From: Apostichopus japonicus
Lineage: Eukaryota; Echinodermata; Holothuroidea; Aspidochirotida; Stichopodidae
NCBI RefSeq assembly: GCF_037975245.1
Contig: NC_092580.1
Span: forward strand, 25,218,501 to 25,278,500
Direction of reading: 5' to 3'
DNA: 60,000 bases
The position numbers were made by a program, and so were the translations under genes. Positions 47,401 through 51,997 of the stretch are shown here, piece by piece; the first letter of the stretch is position 1, and the number at the start of each line of letters is the position of its first letter. Under the pieces are notes generated by a model. The model did no database searches, was not told the origin of the DNA, and saw only the letters and a program-made list of their open reading frames with translations.

Positions 47401-48778
47401 ATGATATGTACATAATTATATACCTCTTGTCCATTATATGTTTACCCTTTCCAACTACTTTACTAGTTCATCTATTTATGCGGGGATACACTGTACATGA
47501 ATTTACCAATGGAGCTGATGTACTTAGCAATAAACAAGCATGCAATATGTATATGCATCCATACACTGTACATCTGCTGTACGGTCATTGTACGTTTGGG
47601 AATGACAAGATCCAAAGCATTAAAAGTTGTAAAACTAAATGGACAAAATGTATAAAATAAAAAGCTTAGGACACAATTGAGGATAATATCTCTTATGCAT
47701 ACCGTTTGCATATATTAATATGTTAAAGTATTCAGTGTGCTAGTAGTGCACTTGTAATTACTACTAGCAGATGGACTTCCCCTTGAATATATACTGCAAC
47801 TATTTAAGATTTGCCTCATGTTGTTGTGGTTATTGAGCTCCATAGTTTTTTATAATTAAAATTGAATGTTTCATTTAGGCCACTCATATGACAGCCCTCA
47901 GCCGTCTATGTTGCATTTGGCGCCTAGGACGAAACTAGCACCTTTCGAGACCAAGAGATGAACGACACGTACGGGTGGTGCCTCGGACCGAGCAGGGCTC
48001 TAGGCGTTTAACCGGTGGGGCAGCAGGCCCTTCGATCACGCGTCTAACTGGAAGTGACGAATCTGGTATAAACTTACGCAATGGGTTAATTTGTAATAAA
48101 TTTATTACTGATGTGCGGTTTGTGATGTGATATGATATAGATTCATGTGTCTAACAAGAGTTTTCTATATATGTGCCAGGTAATGTGGCATATCGGTGCG
48201 AGAAAAACATTTAAAACGGAGGAGTGTAACCCATATTCATTTCAAGCAGATTTAACGGCATGTTGACCTGATCCCCAACTAAATTGTTGTCGGTTTTTTC
48301 TTATGAAATTATGTAAAATTCCACATACCGTAAGCACCAGTGCAAAAAAACACCAGCAGCAAAAGAAGACCAGCAGCCTGTAACCAATAAGAAAAACAAA
48401 CACAAATTTATTATGTTTGAAAGACATCCCGTTGCCATTGGTGAACCTTGCTTCCTCAAAAATTATGAGGATACAACTTATCAACATATTGTCCTAAAGG
48501 TGCACGTCAGTGATGAAAGTGATAAAATTAATAGTCAAGGTGAAATATCATTCAAAACAATCAGTTTTATAAAATTAGTCCTGAATAACTTAACGATATT
48601 TGGATAGCTCATTTTGTGTGACATCTATATCTTTAGAGAAATAGGCCAATCCACAATCGGAAAGGACTCAGGTTTTAATCTTAGACTACAAAGCAACAAA
48701 ATAAAGCTTACCAAAGCCATCTCTTTTGTAAATGCAATGGACATTTTCGATGAACTGGGATCTGTTTCATGAAAAAAG
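372..48778 (-). CDS. Giant Ig-domain transmembrane receptor with mini-exon repeat tail (87 exons, 3' end outside window)
   Basis: I assembled this gene by eye from GT-AG splice sites on the minus strand. Exons 1-7 (48744 to 41462) sum to 1599 coding nt, exactly 533 codons: signal peptide, four Ig-like domains, one membrane helix, phase-shift exon. Exons 8-14 add 146 codons of charged linker, exons 15-26 add 222 codons of irregular small exons, and exons 27-87 add 1093 codons of 18-residue units. The total is about 1,994 residues with no stop, so the gene continues left of position 372. Predicted topology is type I, with Ig domains outside and repeats in the cytoplasm. No kinase, TIR, death or ITIM/ITAM-like module was recognised. 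The link between the Ig part and the repeat part rests on compatible phases and on no competing promoter, stop or terminal exon being recognised between them. Two adjacent genes remain possible. Individual exon boundaries are surer than the single-gene model. Confidence 0.72.
1266..1745. repeat. Left subterminal GGTTCT/AGAACC palindrome array
   Basis: Dozens of GGTTCT and AGAACC motifs alternate so that the DNA can fold repeatedly on itself. A block of about 119 bp beginning gcagaacccctaaggttcta occurs twice almost unchanged (from about 1433 and about 1552), with more diverged units on either side. Confidence 0.9.
2630..2920 (-). pseudogene. C2H2-like zinc-finger coding segment of an element-borne gene
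   Basis: The 96-codon open frame contains C-D-F-C followed by H-L-E-I-A-H, then C-R-I-D-G and H-I-R-R-C-H. That is a pair of C2H2-type finger halves, the second one with an atypical spacing. Similar N-terminal fingers occur in multi-exon proteins often found near transposons in fish and marine invertebrates; that comparison is from memory. The segment ends with an acidic tail. It lies downstream on the minus strand of the C-terminal-like pieces at 2940-3230, so it may belong to a second copy or a rearranged gene. Splice sites were not resolved. Confidence 0.4.
2940..3230 (-). pseudogene. Frameshifted C-terminal exon of an element-borne gene
   Basis: A ctttttcag acceptor at 3231 opens a region in which one frame reads V-V-L-L-M-A-V-Y-Y-A-H-G-I-E-Y-P, while the natural continuation, P-E-A-A-N-T-L-G-F-L-Q-R-Y-M-M-S-I-K-K-E-D, lies in another frame. 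The switch falls at a CCCCC run near 3060. The combined pattern (hydrophobic, then Y-A-x-x-I-x-Y-P, then T-L-x-F-L-Q) resembles the C-terminus of large zinc-finger proteins linked to transposons. Either a real frameshift or an assembly error at the homopolymer is possible. Other frames upstream carry stops. Confidence 0.42.
4398..4493 (-). CDS. Internal exon of the decayed element-borne gene
   Basis: A 96-nt phase-0 exon has a TAG acceptor and a GTAAG donor and is fully open. It encodes L-L-A-D-L-E-Y-S-F-A-L-M-A-L-P-Y-I-F and then K-P-G-F-L-Y-V-S-D-K-K. It lies on the same strand as, and upstream of, the 2940-3230 piece, as expected for one gene. The protein is not named with confidence. Confidence 0.45.
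4637..4813 (+). CDS. Short coding-like fragment of unknown origin
   Basis: A 58-codon open frame on the plus strand begins M-E-K-Y-R-E-G-Q-R-Q-L-Q-R-I-F-I-H and ends G-N-L-T-Q-E-N-A-L-R-E-P before TAG. Its composition is soluble and protein-like, while the opposite strand gives Trp/Phe-rich shadows. No flanking splice sites are convincing. It could be a captured exon or a transposon remnant inside the 9.3-kb element. Confidence 0.3.
   Translation: MEKYREGQRQLQRIFIHVDLERVPQSEVLKCPKEKEVLQLIKDLYEGNLTQENALREP
5122..5184. repeat. Two-part inverted repeat (hairpin)
   Basis: The arms ATGCCCCCTATCTCA (5122-5136) and TGAGATAGGGGGCAT (5170-5184) are perfect complements. An inner pair, AGTGACGAAT (5144-5153) and ATTCGTCACT (5161-5170), extends the fold with a small bulge. 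It looks like a relict foldback element or a cruciform. Confidence 0.85.
6345..6530 (-). pseudogene. Lys-rich exon with in-frame stop, element-borne gene
   Basis: From a CAG acceptor at 6531 the minus strand reads L-C-N-E-V-E-M-L-T-G-R-N, then V-E-M-K-T-A-L-E-K-Y-A-P-K-I-I-Q, and later L-M-R-A-Y-R. A TAG follows, and the frame then continues open with E-E-E-V-L-L-E-E-D-K-K. The coding-like composition on both sides of one stop suggests a recently disabled exon of the gene ending near 2940. Confidence 0.42.
8063..8100. repeat. Perfect 17-bp hairpin
   Basis: CGTTCCAACTAACCCCA (8063-8079) pairs with TGGGGTTAGTTGGAACG (8084-8100) around a 4-nt loop. Loose copies of the arm occur nearby (for example ttagttggaac near 7735). 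Confidence 0.9.
8114..8258. repeat. Short tandem duplication and small hairpin
   Basis: The segment containing ctggattatctcctgaa, atcaaca and gttttatgg occurs at about 8119-8164 and again at about 8196-8241, a period near 78 bp. A small hairpin, ACTGCCTATCCT with AGGATAGGCAGT, follows immediately. Confidence 0.75.
9510..9830. repeat. AGGCCTA-rich stretch
   Basis: Many copies of the palindromic core AGGCCTA or TAGGCTA are scattered through this interval (for example ggcctaggcctagg, aggctagcctaggccta). No gene is seen. The motif is common in echinoderm noncoding DNA as I recall, so it is only weak taxonomic evidence. Confidence 0.6.
10403..10585. repeat. Right subterminal GGTTCT/AGAACC array
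   Basis: A shorter array of the same palindromic motif (agaacccctattcgtgtaat followed by taggggttctt, then ggttctt, agaacc and others). It abuts the right terminal inverted repeat and is the counterpart of the 1266-1745 array. Confidence 0.85.
10740..15356 (-). CDS. Exons 74-84: 13-exon higher-order repeat, tier 3 (11 of 13 exons)
   Basis: Eleven 54-nt exons: 15303-15356 LSKNELMEEYRNCVKTNL; 15112-15165 ISMDRFCKEMDGLVSDHL; 14908-14961 IKAGDYLDTLEMCLENKL; 14376-14429 IQKDCLVTTLRDFLQQEF; 13559-13612 MDEPAFLKRLQNLCSKSV; 13377-13430 ITTHEYIEELWVCLKQSV; 12835-12888 IPKTTLVAQIDSLLETKK; 12665-12718 IDTHGYFTELENCLHHKS; 12345-12398 ISPATFCEKLNQLLTSSK; 11277-11330 VDVQGFIAEIQNCFLKDL; 10740-10793 IDQSTFFGQLKTKFVDQK. 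These match positions 1-11 of tiers 1 and 2. Units 12 and 13 are absent, and the 9.3-kb inverted-repeat element lies exactly where they should be. A SINE sits in the long intron before 11277-11330. Confidence 0.84.
11543..11765 (+). mobile_element. tRNA-derived SINE
   Basis: The first 71 nt resemble a tRNA: GGAGTGG (11543-11549) pairs with CCACTCC (11607-11613), gttagctcaattg looks like an A box, and ggctcgagcc looks like a B box. A body of about 140 nt follows, ending in an A/T-rich tail with catacatacatac repeats. This is the normal layout of a tRNA-derived SINE. It sits in the long intron between repeat exons 82 and 83. Confidence 0.7.
13690..13860. repeat. Short-period repeats (ACTG-rich) with a 46-bp duplication
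   Basis: Runs of ctga/actg flank a unit containing gattgactacctcgctggttg and aatcactccctca that appears twice in a row. The region is intronic, between exons 77 and 78. Confidence 0.75.
13920..14215. repeat. Imperfect foldback in an intron
   Basis: The left part (gacatatgacgaattacttgc; tagtttctcgcactctcattt) is matched by the reverse complement of the right part (gcaagaaatcgtcatatgttg; aatgagaatgtgagaaactg). The result is a large imperfect inverted repeat of about 300 bp, probably a degraded MITE. Confidence 0.55.
15586..19608 (-). CDS. Exons 61-73: 13-exon higher-order repeat, tier 2
   Basis: Thirteen 54-nt exons: 19555-19608 LAKHELMEEYLICLAAKL; 19256-19309 ISLNVFCEQLRMLLKDKK; 19037-19090 IETGDYLDTLKIALERNL; 18745-18798 IDDKFIISTLRDCLRDKS; 18351-18404 VNEAVFLTRINDLFKTGK; 17993-18046 ITRDEFVNEVKNCLKEKS; 17635-17688 ISETTFFAQLDKLHDEKK; 17438-17491 YTIAEFTGQLENCVKEKL; 16995-17048 ISEEQFCKKLNNLLEKRL; 16837-16890 LQLENLLDQLQNCFKNKL; 16554-16607 IQEDAFLGELTSLFTSKQ; 15954-16007 MSREKLMDFFHKLVKAGL; 15586-15639 ITKEGFFHQLKYLLSNQK. 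Order and signature residues match tier 1 and tier 3 (for example E-L-M-E-E-Y, G-D-Y-L-D-T-L, S-T-L-R-D). Acceptors are mostly CAG or TAG and donors GTAAG or GTGAG. Confidence 0.85.
18555..18660 (+). mobile_element. tRNA-like SINE fragment
   Basis: CTGGG-cttgtaa-CCCAG forms a five-pair anticodon-like stem with a 7-nt loop, whose middle triplet TGT would fit Thr. A B-box-like ggttcaaatc follows. The acceptor stem is not convincing, so this is more likely a SINE head or tRNA relic than a working tRNA. It lies in the intron between exons 64 and 65. Confidence 0.45.
19941..24839 (-). CDS. Exons 48-60: 13-exon higher-order repeat, tier 1
   Basis: Thirteen 54-nt exons: 24786-24839 LSKKDLLKEHEACLRENL; 24495-24548 ITTKAFTEQLHKLLETKE; 24298-24351 LQIKDFVEGFKRCLKEKL; 24009-24062 IDIQFFLSTIHSDLENRV; 23713-23766 LKPELFAEQLFDVVKTSE; 22828-22881 LDVTGYINEMRSCLKQGL; 22556-22609 INQTLFLKELRKVSESGK; 22378-22431 LNIEGLTFEMKNTLEKKL; 21918-21971 ISQEEFCENLSYLFKQGK; 21712-21765 IDQPKIVEQLQVCLEKKW; 20731-20784 ISEDMFLNQLTNLFVNKK; 20496-20549 MDTNDLMEKLHECVGKKS; 19941-19994 LREESFLRHVSSLFIGDK. 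The fourth unit breaks strict A/B alternation, and the same break recurs in the next two tiers. Most exon 22828-22881 copies use CAG acceptors; this one uses AAG. All exons are symmetric phase 0, so skipping any one preserves the frame. Confidence 0.84.
23041..23190 (-). pseudogene. Truncated copy of repeat exon 53 with its flanking intron
   Basis: The motif atttcattgatatacccc and the following caagcttttgaag occur both at the true exon (22828-22881) and here. The downstream intron (agtttcaaacacattcataagcagc) is repeated too, so a segment of roughly 185 bp was duplicated in tandem. The copy lacks the donor end of the exon, which is replaced by TA-rich sequence, so it cannot be spliced as a 54-nt exon. 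Confidence 0.75.
25192..29591 (-). CDS. Exons 35-47: repeat exons, older tier of the 13-exon period
   Basis: Exons: 29538-29591 LTYKEYTEEIQSSVDNNW; 29087-29140 VKRSHVVEGLQDSLKNKL; 28780-28833 ITEQQLLSQLCQMHVGGK; 28216-28263 ISEHIEALQLSRTKNL (48 nt); 27950-28003 ISEDTLMSQLQELVKKGK; 27697-27750 LDSMSFVKAIRDCIERKL; 27507-27560 ISETIFLQQLMLRLLDTT; 27276-27329 IDFETYRSQLESCIGNET; 26805-26858 VQLETYLSQLDSLWNDRK; 26668-26721 IEQFNYMGALRNCLIKNL; 26202-26255 MTTEGFLRHLLNLLKTNK; 25943-25996 LKYEEVASELKTCFKEKL; 25192-25236 VNDIGFFSQLVSIVK (45 nt). The last ten line up unit for unit with the next tier (for example I-S-E-T-I-F with I-S-E-T-T-F, G-F-F-S-Q-L with G-F-F-H-Q-L). The first few do not align cleanly. 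Two exons are shortened in frame. Confidence 0.8.
26412..26480. repeat. (TA)n microsatellite in an intron
   Basis: TA dinucleotide run with a few interruptions (aaatataaatata), in the intron between repeat exons 44 and 45. Confidence 0.95.
29684..32274 (-). CDS. Exons 27-34: first regular 54-nt repeat exons
   Basis: Eight 54-nt phase-0 exons: 32221-32274 EITSVFVRMLLFSVEKKL; 31551-31604 IEIGECMEMLQSGLDKKK; 31286-31339 LTKSFFTELPRYSQTEGC; 30939-30992 LCKEFMFQILREAVVGEK; 30595-30648 ITEVDCFRILEGALNEKQ; 30432-30485 IQISEYMAELTQSVKDNL; 30108-30161 ITKEEMMEELRRCAMENL; 29684-29737 ENEVYYCYQMNYLLEKEQ. Each has an AG acceptor, usually CAG, and a GT donor. The amphipathic pattern (hydrophobics near 1, 6, 7, 10, 13, 14) is clear, but similarity between units is lower than further downstream. 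They continue the cytoplasmic array. Confidence 0.76.
31056..31189. repeat. Perfect 21-bp hairpin flanked by 15-bp direct repeats
   Basis: TGTGTAAAAGTAAGTTGGCCT (31071-31091) and its exact reverse complement (31098-31118) enclose a 6-nt loop. The direct repeat ttgataatatcttta occurs at 31056-31070 and again at 31175-31189, bracketing about 104 bp that starts with the hairpin. This resembles an insertion with a long target duplication. It lies in the intron between exons 29 and 30. Confidence 0.85.
32753..38390 (-). CDS. Exons 15-26: irregular small phase-0 exons (16-24 codons)
   Basis: Coordinates and peptides: 38337-38390 VQKERFKDELDKFIAKHG; 37612-37671 (20 codons, KENTVRLLGVF...); 37281-37331 ELIWILECLELEKEENV; 36855-36908 KSSTETVEILRIIAEKKQ; 36372-36422 VSEKCLEIAKQQYLQKK; 35130-35177 ITAREFATITSPLRES; 34897-34950 HKIDELLKSMDVPNKSQK; 34504-34557 EPSSDAVDALVQYAILKP; 34283-34345 (21 codons); 33823-33870 IKYINIVQAIHERFGE; 33484-33540 GNSVTELKAFLKTIAEKVL; 32753-32824 (24 codons, IREKAIFKEQIFKIL...). 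All are phase 0 with AG/GT borders. Lengths vary in multiples of three and the A/B signature is weak. They look like old, diverged members of the array or its non-repetitive start. Some may be skipped or mis-called individually. Confidence 0.62.
38677..41136 (-). CDS. Exons 8-14: charged cytoplasmic linker, partly tandem-duplicated
   Basis: Seven phase-0 exons: 8 (41035-41136, 34 codons), 9 (40403-40459, 19), 10 (39958-40047, 30), 11 (39326-39382, 19), 12 (39089-39145, 19), 13 (38887-38913, 9) and 14 (38677-38724, 16). Exons 8 and 10 both begin N-A-D-E-T and contain an A-L-L-S motif. Exons 9, 11 and 12 share a pattern such as KTDATDTESKDKKKDTKQK. Exon 12 is strongly basic (T-P-D-K-K-K-K-E-K-S-K-S). 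The introns are also duplicated, so an approximately 1.1-kb unit carrying one long and one short exon was copied in tandem. The segment has low complexity and is probably disordered. Exon 14 (E-E-F-N-K-K-F-R-A-I-F) begins to look helical, like the repeats that follow. Confidence 0.7.
39260..41330. repeat. Tandem duplication of a two-exon linker cassette (~1.1 kb unit)
   Basis: Units of about 39.26-40.27 kb and 40.33-41.33 kb align by eye through exons and introns. Shared landmarks include cttcattacgtcatcaatcca, agttgaaggtccttccttc, atacaactgca, gcaacagctgtgttgaagcga (with changes) and a G-rich tract after the long exon. Intron identity remains high, which suggests the duplication is young compared with the 54-nt exon repeats. 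Confidence 0.75.
41462..41535 (-). CDS. Exon 7: phase-converting juxtamembrane exon
   Basis: This 74-nt exon enters in phase 1 and leaves in phase 0, and it is the only exon downstream of the membrane helix that changes phase. It encodes a hydrophilic juxtamembrane segment (I-C-K-S-G-G-K-Q-S-E-E-T-E-N-R-L-L-P-Y-G-Q-A-Q-T). It joins the phase-1 Ig/TM half of the gene to the all-phase-0 repeat half. Splice sites are a ctttttttcag acceptor and a GTACAAG donor, the latter weaker than most others here. Confidence 0.62.
42336..42461 (-). CDS. Exon 6: transmembrane helix and stop-transfer
   Basis: The 126-nt phase 1-1 exon encodes a short charged stalk (D-D-P-V-T-E-K-K-G-K-G-G), a hydrophobic helix (LIAGLLVVFAIIAVVFIVI) and the basic stop-transfer R-T-R-K-K. 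This fixes the topology: Ig domains outside, C-terminal repeats inside. Two possible donors lie 9 nt apart, GTAGAT at 42335 and a better-looking GTAAGA whose use would end the exon at 42345. Both leave phase 1, so alternative use would only remove three codons of the basic membrane-proximal segment. Confidence 0.85.
42721..43059 (-). CDS. Exon 5: membrane-proximal Ig-like domain
   Basis: The 339-nt phase 1-1 exon encodes one Ig-like domain with S-L-T-C-S-V-S-G-F and, late in the domain, A-S-L-T-C-T-A. These look like the B- and F-strand cysteines. The usual core Trp is replaced in the L-E-L-T-M stretch, and two further Cys (K-G-C-A and E-S-C-T) lie at the N-terminal end. The acceptor (ctttctcag) lies within an open reading frame, so the start was chosen by phase: exon 4 ends in phase 1 and this site keeps the Ig frame. 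The donor is G|GTAATC. A decayed copy of this exon lies about 0.35 kb upstream in the gene (43390-43610). Confidence 0.78.
43390..43610 (-). pseudogene. Decayed duplicate of Ig exon 5
   Basis: This stretch aligns by eye over most of its length to exon 5. Shared segments include ctagtcccggattca, ctctcgtcgatgattggt and ggcctaaaccccgag. It carries several indels and an insertion-like stretch that destroy the frame, and I see no usable donor at the matching place. It sits in the intron between exons 4 and 5, so it is a tandem exon duplication that failed. It shows that the Ig part of the gene also grew by local exon copying. Confidence 0.75.
43835..44488 (-). CDS. Exon 4: two Ig-like domains in one exon
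   Basis: This 654-nt phase 1-1 exon encodes 218 residues containing two Ig-like folds. The first has A-I-L-C-I-A, a Trp about a dozen residues later (L-A-W-Q), and F-T-C-V-A-S. The second has F-H-M-K-C-P and the strong F-strand motif E-G-V-Y-R-C-I-S-S. Additional Cys pairs (H-D-C-G, E-L-C-P and V-C-V-D-E-S-C) suggest extra disulfides. Possible N-glycosylation sequons include N-I-S, N-K-T, N-T-T and N-V-S, fitting an extracellular location. Both splice sites are clear: CAG before VPLKSL and GTAAGTG after V-T-V-L. Confidence 0.82.
44809..45195. mobile_element. hAT-like nonautonomous element (387 bp)
   Basis: The termini CAGTGGCGGAGC (44809-44820) and GCTCCGCCACTG (45184-45195) are perfect inverted repeats. 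They are flanked by gtaattac (44801-44808) and gtagttac (45196-45203), an 8-bp target duplication with one mismatch. The 8-bp duplication and the CAGTGGCGGA-type end fit the hAT superfamily. The open frames inside are fortuitous. It is inserted in the intron between exons 3 and 4. Confidence 0.82.
46158..46481 (-). CDS. Exon 3: first Ig-like domain, V-like
   Basis: The 324-nt phase 1-1 exon encodes one Ig-like domain. The B-strand Cys is in V-I-S-C-E-Y and the C-strand Trp in V-R-W-Y-F. An E-G-I-Y-K-I motif stands where the F strand normally reads D-x-G-x-Y-x-C. The F-strand Cys is therefore replaced by Ile, so the canonical intradomain disulfide cannot form. A second Cys lies near the N-terminus (K-L-V-C-K-E). 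The single-exon, symmetric-phase arrangement is classic for Ig domains. Ligand unknown. Confidence 0.78.
46482..48328 (-). other. Intron 2 of the Ig receptor
   Basis: There is no exon-like sequence with the right phase. A more GC-rich block at about 47890-48060 (ggcgcctaggacgaaactagc through ggtggggcagcaggccc) stands out from the AT-rich surroundings and is probably an unclassified repeat insertion. Confidence 0.45.
48329..48377 (-). CDS. Exon 2: signal peptide core of the Ig receptor
   Basis: This 49-nt exon (phase 0 in, phase 1 out) encodes AAGLLLLLVFFCTGAYG, a hydrophobic run followed by small residues suitable for signal peptidase cleavage near C-T-G-A-Y-G. It is flanked by a CAG acceptor and a GTATG donor. 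Joined to exon 1 it gives a normal-length signal peptide of about 25 residues and enters exon 3 in the Ig reading frame, which supports secretion of the Ig domains to the cell surface. Confidence 0.72.
48712..48778 (-). CDS. Exon 1: 5' UTR end and start codon of the Ig receptor
   Basis: The exon follows a pyrimidine-rich acceptor (cactttcttgtag) and ends at a GTAAGC donor. Two ATGs, at 48744 and 48720, are in frame with the Ig exons. The upstream one gives MSIAFTKEMAL before the hydrophobic stretch and the downstream one gives MAL. A third ATG at 48770 is in another frame. That frame stays hydrophobic through exon 2 but loses the Ig frame in exon 3, so it is not chosen. Because an acceptor precedes this exon, at least one more 5' UTR exon must lie to the right; I could not locate it. 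Confidence 0.65.
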
Positions 48779-50704
48779 CTACAAGAAAGTGTAAAGAATA
48801 TCATGTAAGTTTTTGTTATTGTTATAAACGGTCATCATTGCATGTGCAAAATTCTGTACATGCTTTTTCAAAGATGTAAACGGTTAACATATGACTTATC
48901 GGGAGTTTGGAAATACTTTTTAAAGTTGCTTGACGAAACCTTTAATATCAGAACATCGTTATAAAAGAAATGCTACTTCAAATAAGTCAGCAATAAAGGT
49001 TCACTTTTCAAGTACTTGTGAACGCTTGTCTATCATTTCCAGCATAGTTTACAATTATATATATGCAACTTCGTCAAGCTAATTACAAATCAACTTTGCT
49101 AGCAAAGATCGTTGTCTGAGAATACAACTTGAAGAAAATGTTGCCACAGCTTTAGATGTGAATTACAAAATACCGCACAAGCCGACGTTTTTATATGTAA
49201 AAACCATATGTTAAAATCATTATTCAAATGACCATTATTTCAATAACAATATATCGTTTTATAATTAAAGGCGAGTTAGTTACATATTATCAGAAGTGAT
49301 GGAATCATAGCGCGACTTTAATCATAACGTCATATTGTGCCCCAAAAAGGATGAGATCTGAACATCTATGGATTATAATTTTGTTTAATTTTTCGTTGGG
49401 TAGTAGCGGTGAACGCAGTCGCAAATAATTGCTATGAATGTGCTATTTAGCAGGCATTTTTGATTTAACTATAGTCCTAAGTAATTTCAGACCAAACTTC
49501 TCATGGAATATATTGAATTGTGTAAGTTCGGGTCTCGTTCCCAAGTTTAACCACACCGAAGACACACACACGATGAAGTCCCCACAACTATTGATAAAGC
49601 AAACTCGCTCCAGGAAATATCCAGCAGCTCGTGTAACAAACGAATGTTTATGACAATAAGTACTACATTCCCCCCTAATTACGTATACACTGGTATCAAC
49701 CTAGCCTAACAAGTCAGGAGTAACCCTGTCCCGGAAATATTACCGTATAATACATACTTCGTCTAAATGTAGATTCCTATCCCGACAAACAATGAAGTCT
49801 CCACAAAAGTTGTGTACACTGTCTGACAGTACGGTACACAGGAAGACAACGAGACAACTTATATAATGTAAAAAGAACATCAAGACTCAGACAAATAGGA
49901 TCTCCTCGGACTCAATATCGAGTTTTACCTAACCAACAACACACACTAAATACCAAATAAATCGAATTTACTCAACCCTCCCCACGTGCCATAATTATAA
50001 AACTTTTACAACGCCTTGGTTTCACTGAGTAAACACTCAAACAAAAAACCGATTTTCTCTAATAACAAAGTTACAATGCGAACCACCCTAAGCATCGTGG
50101 GTAATGTCGACCATTGCACCTAGTACACAGGTGTGCACGATTTGTAAATATCAGGATCCCGCCATTAGATGCAAAGGGTTCACTTTTCCAAGAGTGACAA
50201 CTATTATTATTCACGTTCAACGTGGTGATGTTCTTTTAGGACTACATACATAGATGAGCGTTCAGTACGTTTTTCGAGCGTTTCAAGCTATTCTTTTACA
50301 ACGTTCGGCACGTGTGTAATACGATACAACTCACATTAAATCGATCCAAATAAATTCGAATGAATTCATCTGTTATGTTTTTAACAATATTCGAAACACT
50401 TGAACAAGGCTTGTTGAATTGAATTATTTAACAGTCTATACCTATGTTGAAGTAGATTATTTACGAAGGTGAACTCGTTAATTTGCATGCGAGACGAATG
50501 TTGAATTAAACTGATGGATTTTGTTACTTTACTGATACAAGAAATTGTACAGAAACAGAAGTATACACTGAACCTGTAATAATCACAATCAACTTGACGT
50601 TGCGTATGTTTATATCCTAAGCATTTCCCAGTAAATCCGAACTTACTGGAAACAAAACATTGTTAAATGATGTATTGTTAATGACTCACCCATAAACGTA
50701 GGAT
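48779..50704. other. 5' flank of the visible receptor exons, nothing assigned
   Basis: The missing first 5' UTR exon and promoter should lie here or further right. I found no convincing core-promoter arrangement or coding exon. The open frames are short and random-looking. Confidence 0.35.
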
Positions 50705-51620
50705 AAATGGCAGGGTACTGCCTGGTCATATGCGACTTGAAAGCCTTTATAAAAGTCAACGAGGATAAGAAAAAGATAATGCTTATAGTAATGAAACCTG
50801 CCAGATATTAACAAATGTTGAACAATTACTAGTATGTATACTTACTTTGATTTGTAGTGTATGACTGCTTTAAGGACATATCTCATCATGCGAGGCCCAA
50901 CTTTAACTCTGTGTTCTAATGTAGGTTGAATGTTCATGTATTACTTACAAGGTGTGTGTATAACGATTCTAAAGTATCTTCATAAGGACACTCTTAAACC
51001 TAGACTAAAGTTCAAATTATTTATTTACATATCAGTGAAATATAGCACATCAACGTGCAGAGTCCAAACGTAACTTTGAGAGTGTTTAAAATTGCACCTA
51101 AATTCAGTTCACTTTGTTAAGCTTATTTATAATTGGTTCAAGAAATACTATCGTTTCTTGAAAGAATATTATTAAGGTCTAACATATGTCAATTAATAAA
51201 ATCTTGAAGACTAACTCGAAGATATTCTAAGCAAAACCAAAATGAAACCGAAACTAAAACTATTCAGACGTAATGTAAATATTATCATTCAATATCTCTT
51301 ATACAAACTTATTAAACGTCTGTTTAACCCAATAGCAGACAGTATATGTAATAACACTGCATATGTTGAAAGCACACATATTCAAATTGAACCAATATAG
51401 ATGAGTTGAGTACATGCAATCTACTATCTTAGTATATTTTAGTGATAGCATTTACTATTCTATCATACAAACTGTAAAAACATGTAATTTTATTTAAAAC
51501 AAATACTGCCAACAATTTTCAGACAATGTTATTTGCAATTTTGGGCAGTATGTTAAATTACTTATTGATTTTAAGTTTACAGACGTACCAAAAATTGCAT
51601 AACATATGTGTAAATATTGT
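50705..51620. repeat. Segmental duplication, copy 1
   Basis: Aligns by eye with 53190-54110. Shared stretches include ggacatatctcat, gcgag-cccaactt-aactctgtgttct, agtgtttaaaattgcac, aatatctctta and aaattacttatt. Divergence is moderate with many indels. Confidence 0.75.
50846..50915 (-). CDS. Exon-like segment in duplication copy 1
   Basis: Between a TAG acceptor and a strong GTAAGTAT donor, a 70-nt open frame reads H-R-V-K-V-G-P-R-M-M-R-Y-V-L-K-A-V-I-H-Y-K-S. The counterpart at 53307-53391 keeps the same frame, with an insertion of exactly 15 nt. No partner exons were found. It may be part of an unrecognised small gene, or of the 5' region of the receptor as untranslated sequence. Confidence 0.35.
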
Positions 51621-51814
51621 TGTCAGTACCATGTATTGTAAAATTACAGCTTCTTTATACTAAGAGTGAAATGTTCTGTTATTTAAAGCAGCATTTTGCG
51701 TTTTGTCGCCGTTTTCCACTTTTTTGACAAGTCCAACGATTTTTTTTTTTACATATATCAATCACAAAACAGCAAACTAAGATATTAGCCATTCTCCCCT
51801 GCCAAAAGCGTTAA

Positions 51815-51997
51815 TTGGTTGCTTTAAGAGAAGCATTAATAAATACTGCTAAACCAGTAGGAAGGCTCGTGACTACCTTGCTTGGAAAAATAAAATCGCA
51901 ATTTAAGGATGTTAACATTAACAATTTCGATGAAGCAATAAACCTTGCGCAAGATCGTGGTACGTGGCGGATATTAATCACTGAGCATGTCGGATAA
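51815..51997 (+). pseudogene. C-terminal scrap of a non-LTR retrotransposon ORF
   Basis: The short open frame ends with F-D-E-A-I-N-L-A-Q-D-R-G-T-W-R-I-L-I and a stop soon after. The L-A-Q-D-R-x-x-W-R motif just before the C-terminus is typical of many non-LTR endonuclease/reverse transcriptase proteins (from memory of those families). The upstream reverse transcriptase is missing, so this is a 5'-truncated remnant. Confidence 0.42.

Noticed and set aside
46254-48770. Alternative start at 48770 giving a second hydrophobic leader frame through exon 2
   Set aside because: That frame leaves the Ig frame in exon 3 and ends at a stop within it, so the in-frame ATGs at 48744/48720 are preferred.
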